Shown: positions 1 to 5,795 of the stretch, piece after piece
Layout: every line of letters starts with the position of its first letter
Position numbering within the stretch: position 1 is the stretch's first letter
Origin: Deinococcus sp.
Lineage (GTDB): Bacteria; Deinococcota; Deinococci; Deinococcales; Deinococcaceae
DNA: 5,844 bases
Direction of reading: 5' to 3'
Assembly (NCBI GenBank): GCA_018260375.1
Contig: JAGLBF010000137.1
Location: forward strand, 1-5,844
Translations under genes and position numbers: made by a program
Notes under the pieces: model-generated
The model's database searches: none
What the model was told of the DNA's origin: nothing
Seen by the model: only the letters and a program-made list of their open reading frames with translations

Positions 1-15
1 CATAGCGCCAGTGTA

Positions 16-127
16 ATACGGATTCCGATTGATTTGGCGTACTTCCGAATCAATCCGAGCGGATGCGAGTGGGAACAGCATACGGACTGTGCGGTATGGA
101 GCCACAGGCGGCACTTTTCCGACTGTG
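16..127 (+). repeat. Dispersed 112-bp repeat unit, left copy
   Basis: This stretch matches 5624-5735 at a constant offset with four mismatches, at 79, 90, 104 and 113; all four are transitions. It opens with ATACGGATTCCG. It contains a small inverted repeat (GATTGATT at 27-34 pairing with AATCAATC at 48-55, 13-nt loop) and the 13-bp core motif at 80-92. After 127 the two copies diverge: this one lacks the long hairpin that follows the right copy. It encodes no protein. Small intergenic repeats of this size are well known in Deinococcus, but I cannot assign this one to a named family. Confidence 0.93.
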
Positions 128-201
128 GTGGAATTTAGTGGCAATCCGTATAACGCCCTGTAGACCCAAAACGTTATCCGTTGCCTACTGGCCCCCTGCA
201 C

Positions 202-226
202 CTTGAGGTAGTGAGTCTTGAGGTAG
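202..226 (+). repeat. Short direct repeat, 10 bp, period 15
   Basis: CTTGAGGTAG occurs at 202-211 and again at 217-226. It lies in the gap between the full repeat unit and its partial copy. No function is apparent; it may be a local slippage product. Confidence 0.6.
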
Positions 227-231
227 CGCAG

Positions 232-300
232 GCATGGAAGCGGAGGCGGCGCTTTTTCGACTTTCTCACGGTGCTGGAATGAAGCGCAGTCCGCATGATA
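232..300 (+). repeat. Diverged partial copy of the dispersed repeat
   Basis: This stretch resembles the second half of the right-hand copy (about 5702-5763). Both have a TGGA-starting segment, then AGGCGGCGCTTTT, a CGACT, a GTGCTG or GCTG segment, and TGAAGCGCAGTCCG followed by ATGATA. It carries an extra few bases (TTCTCACG region, about 261-270) and some substitutions. It has only the left arm of the hairpin seen at 5731-5787, with no complementary arm nearby, so it looks like a truncated or decayed unit. The 13-bp core is present in reverse orientation at 284-296. Confidence 0.75.
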
Positions 301-343
301 AGCATTACGGAAAATTAGTTATAAGTATATCTTCTTAGTTTGC

Positions 344-392
344 CATAGGGCAGGCAACTAGGACAATCAGAGTACAACGAATTAAACGGAAT
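344..392 (-). repeat. 49-bp element, inverted copy
   Basis: The reverse complement of this segment matches 5796-5844 at 47 of 49 positions. Read on the minus strand it begins ATTCCGTTTAATTCG and ends TGCCTGCCCTATG. It starts 31 bp past the stop codon of the membrane-protein gene, in the sense orientation of that transcript. A weak stem (TTGCC with GGCAA) lies at its far end, extending to about 341. The adjacent 300-340 stretch is AT-rich with no gene. It could be part of a 3' untranslated region or simply a mobile or dispersed repeat; no transposase is present. Confidence 0.9.
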
Positions 393-422
393 ACGTATGA
401 CCTGCTTATCAGTATGACTTGG

Positions 423-1214
423 TTATCCGTGTGCGTTATCAGTGCCTTCTTGGTCATCTAGCGCCGCCCAAAAGCCTTCTTGCCAGGGCCAGGCCCGTCC
501 GCCCGTCAGCCGCCGCATGGCCTGCAAGGTGAGCCACAGCGCCATGCCGTAAAAAAGAGCGTCAAGTAGCAGATACACCGGAAAGGTGATGGCGTGGGCG
601 CGGGCCACCTGGGCGTTAAATTGCGGCGCGCCAAAAGGAGCCATGACCACCAGCCGGGCCACCGCGTAGCTGATAACCGCCAGTACAGCGGCCTTAAGCG
701 CCACACAAGCCGTTGCCCAGCCGAGTACGGGGCGAATGTCGGCTCGGCGCAGGGCACGGGTCAGTTGCCATTGGCGCTGCGGGGTTTCGGGGGCCAGCAG
801 GCCGTAGAATAAAAACTCAAACAGCGGGCGGCGCAGGGCGATAGATACGCAGCAAACCACGATAAGCAGCAGCGAATGTGAAGCGTCCTTGAGGGCAAAG
901 TAGACTCCATCAAGCCGCCAAAAGCTCACTAGCGCGTTGCTGAGCGACCCCACCAGCAAAAACACGCCAAAGGGGTTTACACTGCCGCGCCGCAGGGTAT
1001 CGAGCAGCAAGTAGAGGCTAGGCAGCAACCCCGCCAGAACATACGCCCAGTAGGAGCTGACCGGCAGCGCGGGCAGGTGCAGGCTGTGGGGGCTGAGCAG
1101 GGCGTAAGGCAGCACAAAGGTAAACAGAATGTCGCGCCCGAGGTGAAGCAGCCGCAACCAGGCGACGCGGTGCAGGCGCTGATCCACCTTGTATACGCCG
1201 GGTTCTTTGCTCAT
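423..1214 (-). CDS. Six-helix integral membrane protein, VC0807-like
   Basis: This gene encodes a 263-aa polytopic inner-membrane protein of unknown function. Hydrophobic segments lie at about residues 24-41, 55-72, 81-97, 112-128, 165-187 and 208-231, giving six predicted helices. A basic loop (about 146-161, rich in R and Q) separates helices 4 and 5, and the tail is acidic. The run from PSLYLLLDTLRRG (65-77), through a second helix rich in L and V, to the VSIALRRPLFEF segment (123-134) resembles proteins of the uncharacterised VC0807 family; this is pattern recognition, not a search result. The ATG directly follows the TAA of the upstream oxidoreductase (TAAATG, no spacer), so it is probably the second gene of an operon translated by reinitiation. 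No catalytic motif is visible. Transporter, stress-related or scaffold roles cannot be told apart from the sequence. Confidence 0.85.
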   Translation of the reverse strand: MSKEPGVYKVDQRLHRVAWLRLLHLGRDILFTFVLPYALLSPHSLHLPALPVSSYWAYVLAGLLPSLYLLLDTLRRGSVNPFGVFLLVGSLSNALVSFWRLDGVYFALKDASHSLLLIVVCCVSIALRRPLFEFLFYGLLAPETPQRQWQLTRALRRADIRPVLGWATACVALKAAVLAVISYAVARLVVMAPFGAPQFNAQVARAHAITFPVYLLLDALFYGMALWLTLQAMRRLTGGRAWPWQEGFWAALDDQEGTDNAHG

Positions 1215-2444
1215 TTACCGGTCAAAGGCAAAGACTTGAGCGTCAGCGCTGGGCTGTCCCTGAATGTGCGCGCTGAGCAAGTCAGCGGCGATTTGGCTGT
1301 AGGTGATACCATTGCCGCCGTAGCCCATGGCAAACAGCAGGTGTTTACTGAGGCGCGGATGAGCACCGATGTAGCCCAGACCATCTGGCGTTTCACCAAA
1401 GGTACCTGCCCAGCTATAGGCCGTTTCAAGGCTAAGCTGTCCAAAGAGTTTGCCCACTTTTTGTTCAAGAATACGCCTTTTGCGCGGTAGCATTTTTTCG
1501 CGCCGGGCGACGTTGGCGTGCGCGTCATCTTCACCGCCCACCATCAGGCGGTTATCGGCGGTGGTGCGCAGGTACAGGTAGGGCCGCGACGTTTCCCACA
1601 CCAGCGTAGTTGCCAAAAAGGGCGGCAGCTCAAGCGGCTCGCTTACCAGGGCGTAGCTGTTGCGCAGCATTGCCAGTGGTCGGGAGGGGAGCAGGTGGGG
1701 CAAGAGGTCTTGCAGCACGTTGAGGCTTTCGTAGCCGCCGGCCAGTACCAGCCACTTGGCACGCACGCTCGGCCCGCGCTCGGTGCGTACCACAAAGCCC
1801 TGACTGTCCTCGTGCCAAGTGGTGACAGCGGTGCGGTCGTAGATACGTGCGCCCGCTGCCGCCGCGCGTTTCAGCAGAGCGTGGGCCAGACGGTAAGGGT
1901 CTACCTCGGCGGCGTGGCGTGACAGCAAGGCGGCAGGCTGGCGCAGGCCAAAGCGCTCGTGCAGTTCACCCGCGCCCAAAAAGTCAAGGGTAATGCCCAG
2001 GGTGCGCCGCGCCTGATACTCCTCGCGCAGCGGAGCCAAGTCACGCCGTGAAGACGCGTAATAGAGGCTTTGCTTGCGCCTAAAATACTCACCTTCGCCT
2101 ACGTCGCGGGACAGTTGCTCTAGGCTGTCTATGGCCTCTAAGCACAGCAGATAGGCACGGTCAGCGTTGGGCCGGCCCACCATGCCGCGCAGGTCGGTGA
2201 GGTGGGTATCTATTTCATATTGCAACAAGGCGGTGCTGGCGCTGGTGCTGCCGCGTGCCACGTCGCGCCTATCTAGTGTCACCACATTCAGCCCCTGGCG
2301 GCTGAGGCGCTCGGTGAGCAGCGCCCCTGTAATCCCTGCGCCGATGACCAGCACGTCAGCGCTTTCATCTTGTGTCAGGGCGGGGTAGGTAGTCAGTAGG
2401 CCGCTGTTTATGGGCCAAAAGGCCGCGCCGCTTCGTAAATCCAT
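1215..2444 (-). CDS. FAD-dependent oxidoreductase, DAO/DadA-like
   Basis: This gene encodes a 409-aa protein with the fold of the D-amino-acid oxidase/glycine oxidase superfamily (Pfam DAO, COG0665 type), expected to oxidise a C-N bond of an amine or amino acid using FAD. The N-terminal Rossmann motif is VLVIGAGITG (31-40, G35, G37, G40), with the ribose-binding acid D58 at the end of the second strand. LVLAGGYES (232-240) occupies the place of the usual ATG-type motif. The C-terminal FAD contacts are SWAGTFGETPDGLGYIG (344-360) and FAMGYGGNGITYS (371-383). Length is normal for the family and no break is seen. There is no signal peptide and no Rieske domain, so it is probably cytoplasmic. The leading MDLRSGAAFWP segment before the Rossmann fold supports this start. 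The substrate is not predictable. It heads an operon with the membrane protein. Confidence 0.92.
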   Translation of the reverse strand: MDLRSGAAFWPINSGLLTTYPALTQDESADVLVIGAGITGALLTERLSRQGLNVVTLDRRDVARGSTSASTALLQYEIDTHLTDLRGMVGRPNADRAYLLCLEAIDSLEQLSRDVGEGEYFRRKQSLYYASSRRDLAPLREEYQARRTLGITLDFLGAGELHERFGLRQPAALLSRHAAEVDPYRLAHALLKRAAAAGARIYDRTAVTTWHEDSQGFVVRTERGPSVRAKWLVLAGGYESLNVLQDLLPHLLPSRPLAMLRNSYALVSEPLELPPFLATTLVWETSRPYLYLRTTADNRLMVGGEDDAHANVARREKMLPRKRRILEQKVGKLFGQLSLETAYSWAGTFGETPDGLGYIGAHPRLSKHLLFAMGYGGNGITYSQIAADLLSAHIQGQPSADAQVFAFDR

Positions 2445-2451
2445 GAGCAGC

Positions 2452-2478
2452 AGTGTAGCGCCCCTGGCAAGGTGCCAA
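2452..2478 (-). promoter_or_regulatory. Candidate leaderless promoter of the oxidoreductase operon
   Basis: On the minus strand a TTGGCA hexamer (2478-2473) is followed, after 15 bp, by TACACT (2457-2452). Seven bases then separate the -10 box from the ATG at 2444. No Shine-Dalgarno sequence sits at a normal distance. A TAnnnT box this close to the start is typical of leaderless transcripts, common in Deinococcus. The 15-bp spacer is short, so the -35 call is weaker than the -10 call. Confidence 0.45.
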
Positions 2479-2520
2479 ACAAGGTTCCACAGAAGGTTCC
2501 AGGCAAGGTTGCACAGAAGG
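2468..2520 (+). repeat. 12-bp-period tandem repeat in the divergent intergenic region
   Basis: Four consecutive 12-bp units begin at 2468, 2480, 2492 and 2504: CAAGGTGCCAAA, CAAGGTTCCACA, GAAGGTTCCAGG and CAAGGTTGCACA, then a partial GAAGG at 2516. AAGGT is invariant in all four full units. At period 24, 2480-2496 and 2504-2520 match at 16 of 17 positions. The array overlaps the candidate -35 box of the oxidoreductase operon and points away from the kinase gene. Confidence 0.8.
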
Positions 2521-2565
2521 CCTTCCCCAGTGCCCTGGCCTCTCTACTCACCTTAACTGCACTTC

Positions 2566-2578
2566 ATACGGACTGCGC
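2566..2578 (+). repeat. Isolated copy of the 13-bp repeat core
   Basis: ATACGGACTGCGC here is identical to 5688-5700 in the right-hand repeat. The bases that follow, up to about 2587 (TTTATGGCTC), also resemble the continuation of the family. It is the only trace of the dispersed repeat in the gap between the two divergent units. It could be a remnant of a unit or a separate binding site. Confidence 0.7.
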
Positions 2579-2615
2579 TTTATGGCTCAACGCAGTTCGC
2601 TGCAAGAGGCGTGCC

Positions 2616-2645
2616 ACGACAGGCCCCGCACTTTGGGGTTAGAGT
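2616..2645 (+). promoter_or_regulatory. Candidate leaderless promoter of the histidine kinase gene
   Basis: ACGACA (2616-2621; four of six bases match TTGACA) is followed by an 18-bp spacer and TAGAGT (2640-2645). Eight bases later comes the ATG at 2654. There is no purine-rich ribosome-binding site, so the transcript may begin at or very near the start codon. A small inverted repeat, CCCC (2624-2627) with GGGG (2635-2638), lies in the spacer and could affect access. Confidence 0.4.
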
Positions 2646-2653
2646 AGTTCAGC

Positions 2654-5608
2654 ATGTCTCTTCCCCCCTTTGCACGCGCCCGCACGGTCAGCGAATTTCT
2701 GGCCTTGCTGGCAGAGTGGGTGCTCCACACCTGCGGGGCGCACGGGGTACAGGTGTGGCGGCCTGCAGAAGATGAAGCCGAACTGAGGCTTTGCGTGCAG
2801 CTTGGGCGCGGGCTGACCCTCAGTGACGCGCAGCTGGTGAGGGCGGCCCTATCCACAGGCGAGGCGCAGTATGCAGGCATGCTGGCGGCCTTGCCCCTGT
2901 CCTATTTGGCGGTGCTAGAGGTGGTAGGGCCGCATACTGGAGCGGTAGCGGCGCTCACTGATCAACTGCCGCTATGGGGCCTGGCCCTAGAAGGGGTGCA
3001 GGCCCGCGAAGCGCAGCAGGGACGTGGGCGCGTTACCGAAACGTTGGCGCAGCTTTCGGCACGCATAGGCGGCAGCCTAAACCTGCCCGAAGTGCTGACC
3101 GCCACCGCTCACAGCGCGGCCCTGGCGCTGGGCTTTGAACGGGCGCTGGTGGGCCTCTTTGACCAACTGGGCGAGCAGGACGGTCACACCCAGGCCACCT
3201 ACACCTACGGGTTCGCTGACGATTTTCAGGGTGAAATTGGGGTAGGTCCCGAAAGTTTTGCCCGACTGATGCAGCGCGGCGAAGTGATCGCCTACCACCA
3301 CGAGCGCGACGCCCATACGCCAATGGCAGTGGGCCTGGGCGAGTTTGCACCACAAGTGGCCCTCATTGCGCCCCTCAAGGCGCGGGGGCGGCCTCTGGGC
3401 ATTTTATATGCCGACAGCCAGCGCACCCACCGACTGACAGAAGGTGACGACACCTTGCTGCTGGCCCTGGCAGAGCAAGCCAGCCTCGCCATAGACAACG
3501 CCAGGCTGTACGCCGACGAAACCCACAAGCGCCAGGTGGCGGAGTCACTGCGCGAGGCGGGCGTGGCGTTGGCCCACAGCCTCAACCTCGCTGATACGCT
3601 GGGCACCGTGCTGGGCGCGGCCCGTAGCCTCTTTGGAGCAGATGCCTGCGCTGTACACGAGTTGCAAGAGGGCGGGCGCAGCCTCAGCATTCGCAGTGCG
3701 CTGGGCCTGAGCAGTGAGTTTGTGTTGGGGTCGCGATCACGGGTGGGCGCGGGGGTCACAGGACGGGCCGTTGAGCGGCGCCAAATTGCCTACGTGCGTG
3801 ACAACCACCTTCAGCCGCAGTCGGGTGGGTCGCGCTACACCCGCAGACTGCTTGCCGAGGGCCGTTATCCCTTTCGGGGGGTGCTGAGTCTGCCACTGTC
3901 AGCACGCGGGCACGTCTTTGGTGGGCTCAGCCTGTACTACGCCCAGCCCTTGCCGCTGGAAGCCGAAGAGCTGGCCCTGGCCGAAGTATTCGCCGCCCAA
4001 GCCGCCTTTGCCATAGAAAACGCCAGGCTCTATGAGCAAGAGGTTAACCGTGAGCGCGAAAGCTCACTGCTTCTTGAGCTGTCGTCACTGCTCAAAAGCC
4101 CTGACAGCGCTACTTTGCTGGCCACAGCACAGCTGCTGACTCAGGCTCTGGGAGCCGAGCGCGGCCTACTGGTCTTGCGTCACGGTGAGGACTGGCAGTC
4201 TTATGGATACGACAGCCTCAACCCCGACACAGCGCTATCTGACACCGTACAAGCGAATACCGTACAAGCGGATACTGCGCGGCTCGACCTGCTCAGCGCC
4301 CAACTGGGCCGGGGGCCGCGCCCGCTTACGCGCCGCAGTCTGCTTGGCCCTTACCCCACAGGTGAGCTTGCAAAAAGCGGCCTTCTGGCCCCCATTCGCC
4401 TGAGTGAGCAGGCGCTGGGCTACTTTTACGCCGACCAGCGCGGCGATCAACCCCCCGCTGAGCGCTGGCTGCATCTGGCCCGCACCGCTCTTAACCAGGT
4501 GGCGCAGCTTCTGGGCCGCGCCGAGTTGCTCAGCGCCCTAGAGCGCGAAGAAGCCCGCTACCGACTGCTGGCCCACAGCGCACACGACCTGATTATCGCA
4601 GCAGACATAAGCGGCACTGTCACCTATGCCAACCCCGCCAGCGTGCGCCTGCTGGGGCCGCTTGAGGGGGTATCACTGCTGTCACTGGTCACAGACGACC
4701 TGACCAAGGCCAGCTTAATGGACGCCTGGCAAGCCTGCTTGCACTCTCCAGGCGAGGGCGGGCGCTGCGAAATTACCCTCCGCGGGCTGGAGCATACCCT
4801 GCACCTAGAGGTGAGATTGTCAGCGGTGACTTCTGGCACGGCGCCCAGCAGCAGTGCGGTACAGGGCTTGCTGTTGGTGGCCCGTGACCTGAGCGAGCTG
4901 CAAACCCTCGCCGCTGAGATCACCCGCCGTGCTCAGGAGCTAGAGGCCGTGTCGCACCGCCAGGGCCAACTGCGCGACTTTTTGGCGCTGTTTACCCAGG
5001 CTCAGGAAGAAGAGCGCCGCCGCATCAGCCGCGAGCTGCATGACGACACCGCGCAGGTACTGGTCGCCATAGGCCGCAGGCTGGGCATGCTGGGGCGACA
5101 ACTGGGGCAAGCAGGCCAGAGTGACTTGTCCGCAAGCGCCGGCGAGATCCGTGAAGACCTGAATACAGCTATCGCCAGCGTGCGCCGCTTTGCCCGCAAT
5201 CTGCGCCCCAGTGTGCTCGACGACCTGGGCTTGCTGCCCGCCCTGGAATGGCTCGCAGAGCAGGCCGCCACCCCCACTCGCCTGGAGGTACAAGGCGCTG
5301 AGCGGCGGCTGAGCAGCGTCACCGAACTGACCATGTTCCGTGCGGTACAAGAGGCGCTGAGCAACGTGGATAAGCACGCCCAGGCCACCACTGCCGCTAT
5401 ACGGGTGGTTTACGGCTCCGGCAGCGTCACCATCACCATCAGCGACGACGGGTGCGGACTTGCCAGTGATAGGGCCCTGCGCCGCGCTCGCCAAGGCCAC
5501 ATGGGGCTGCTAGGACTGCGCGAACGTGTTGCCTTGGCAGGGGGTGAACTGCAACTGCACACTGCCGAGGGCAAAGGCACACAGCTTAGTTTTTCGCTGG
5601 AAGGATAA
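2654..5608 (+). CDS. Soluble multi-GAF/PAS sensor histidine kinase, HisKA_3 (NarL-partner) type
   Basis: This 984-aa kinase is expected to autophosphorylate on histidine and pass the phosphate to a LuxR/NarL-type response regulator. Domains in order: a GAF-like region (about 10-120), GAF (about 135-286, ending SLAIDNARLY), GAF (about 295-460, ending FAIENARLY), a more diverged GAF (about 468-628), PAS (about 630-750, with LLAHSAHDLIIAADISGTVT), a charged coiled-coil linker (about 750-790), HisKA_3, and HATPase_c. The H-box is ERRRISRELHDDTAQ with H796. LRPSVLDDLGLLPALEW (850-866) is typical of this subfamily. The N-box asparagine is N904, the G1 box is DDGCG (931-935), and the G2 region is GHMGLLGLRERV (948-959). 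All catalytic residues are present. No transmembrane or HAMP segment is seen, so sensing is probably cytoplasmic; the ligand is unknown. No response regulator lies within the window; the next 236 bp are non-coding repeats. Confidence 0.95.
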   Translation: MSLPPFARARTVSEFLALLAEWVLHTCGAHGVQVWRPAEDEAELRLCVQLGRGLTLSDAQLVRAALSTGEAQYAGMLAALPLSYLAVLEVVGPHTGAVAALTDQLPLWGLALEGVQAREAQQGRGRVTETLAQLSARIGGSLNLPEVLTATAHSAALALGFERALVGLFDQLGEQDGHTQATYTYGFADDFQGEIGVGPESFARLMQRGEVIAYHHERDAHTPMAVGLGEFAPQVALIAPLKARGRPLGILYADSQRTHRLTEGDDTLLLALAEQASLAIDNARLYADETHKRQVAESLREAGVALAHSLNLADTLGTVLGAARSLFGADACAVHELQEGGRSLSIRSALGLSSEFVLGSRSRVGAGVTGRAVERRQIAYVRDNHLQPQSGGSRYTRRLLAEGRYPFRGVLSLPLSARGHVFGGLSLYYAQPLPLEAEELALAEVFAAQAAFAIENARLYEQEVNRERESSLLLELSSLLKSPDSATLLATAQLLTQALGAERGLLVLRHGEDWQSYGYDSLNPDTALSDTVQANTVQADTARLDLLSAQLGRGPRPLTRRSLLGPYPTGELAKSGLLAPIRLSEQALGYFYADQRGDQPPAERWLHLARTALNQVAQLLGRAELLSALEREEARYRLLAHSAHDLIIAADISGTVTYANPASVRLLGPLEGVSLLSLVTDDLTKASLMDAWQACLHSPGEGGRCEITLRGLEHTLHLEVRLSAVTSGTAPSSSAVQGLLLVARDLSELQTLAAEITRRAQELEAVSHRQGQLRDFLALFTQAQEEERRRISRELHDDTAQVLVAIGRRLGMLGRQLGQAGQSDLSASAGEIREDLNTAIASVRRFARNLRPSVLDDLGLLPALEWLAEQAATPTRLEVQGAERRLSSVTELTMFRAVQEALSNVDKHAQATTAAIRVVYGSGSVTITISDDGCGLASDRALRRARQGHMGLLGLRERVALAGGELQLHTAEGKGTQLSFSLEG
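4244..4273 (+). repeat. In-frame 15-bp tandem duplication within the kinase
   Basis: The 15-bp units 4244-4258 and 4259-4273 are nearly identical, sharing ACCGTACAAGCG. They produce the pentapeptide repeat DTVQA-NTVQA-DTA (residues 530-542). It lies in a loop-like stretch of the fourth GAF region. Because the period is a multiple of three, the reading frame is kept. Confidence 0.8.
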
Positions 5609-5623
5609 AGGTGGTGCTGCATG

Positions 5624-5735
5624 ATACGGATTCCGATTGATTTGGCGTACTTCCGAATCAATCCGAGCGGATGCGAGTGGGAACAGTATACGGACTGCGC
5701 GGTATGGAGCCGCAGGCGGCGCTTTTCCGACTGTG
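5624..5735 (+). repeat. Dispersed 112-bp repeat unit, right copy
   Basis: This is the second copy of the unit at 16-127, 108 of 112 bases identical and in the same orientation. It begins 15 bp after the kinase stop codon. It contains the inverted repeat GATTGATT (5635-5642) with AATCAATC (5656-5663), and the 13-bp core at 5688-5700. Unlike the left copy, it runs directly into a long hairpin. Its position makes it part of the 3' end of the kinase transcript if transcription continues past the stop. Confidence 0.93.
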
Positions 5736-5789
5736 CTGATATGAAGCGCAGTCCGTATGATACAGACTGCGCTTCATATTAGCACAGTT
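5729..5789 (+). repeat. Long hairpin, about 24-bp stem, at the end of the right repeat
   Basis: The arm at 5731-5752 pairs with 5766-5787 over 22 positions with a single mismatch. Flanking pairs at 5730/5788 and 5753/5765 extend it to about 24 bp around an 11-nt loop. Each arm carries the 13-bp core in opposite orientation (5746-5758 and 5760-5772). It lies about 120 bp past the kinase stop and could stall RNA polymerase or protect RNA 3' ends. It lacks the T-run of a standard intrinsic terminator, so I call it a structured repeat. Confidence 0.85.
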
Positions 5790-5795
5790 ATATGG

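Noticed and set aside
1..422. CRISPR array
   Set aside because: The repeats differ in length and spacing, occur in both orientations and have no regular spacers; no cas gene is present.
1077..1490. Plus-strand open frame of 137 codons across the oxidoreductase/membrane-protein junction
   Set aside because: It lies opposite two well-supported genes, has no recognisable domain, and its composition is that of an antisense shadow in GC-rich DNA.
1518..1922. Plus-strand open frame of 134 codons opposite the oxidoreductase
   Set aside because: It is fully antisense to conserved FAD-binding coding sequence, with no start signal or family resemblance.
2591..2604. Small hairpin GCAG-TTCG-CTGC upstream of the kinase
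   Set aside because: A four-base-pair stem with a stable-type loop is too short to call as a riboswitch or attenuator without support.
4940..5500. Minus-strand open frame of 186 codons opposite the kinase catalytic domains
   Set aside because: The plus strand carries intact H, N, G1 and G2 boxes; the antisense frame is low-complexity, rich in Gly, Ala and Gln, with no known motif.
5609..5790. Intrinsic terminator of the kinase gene
   Set aside because: The hairpin is strong but has no following T-run and lies about 120 bp past the stop; it is better described as part of the repeat family.
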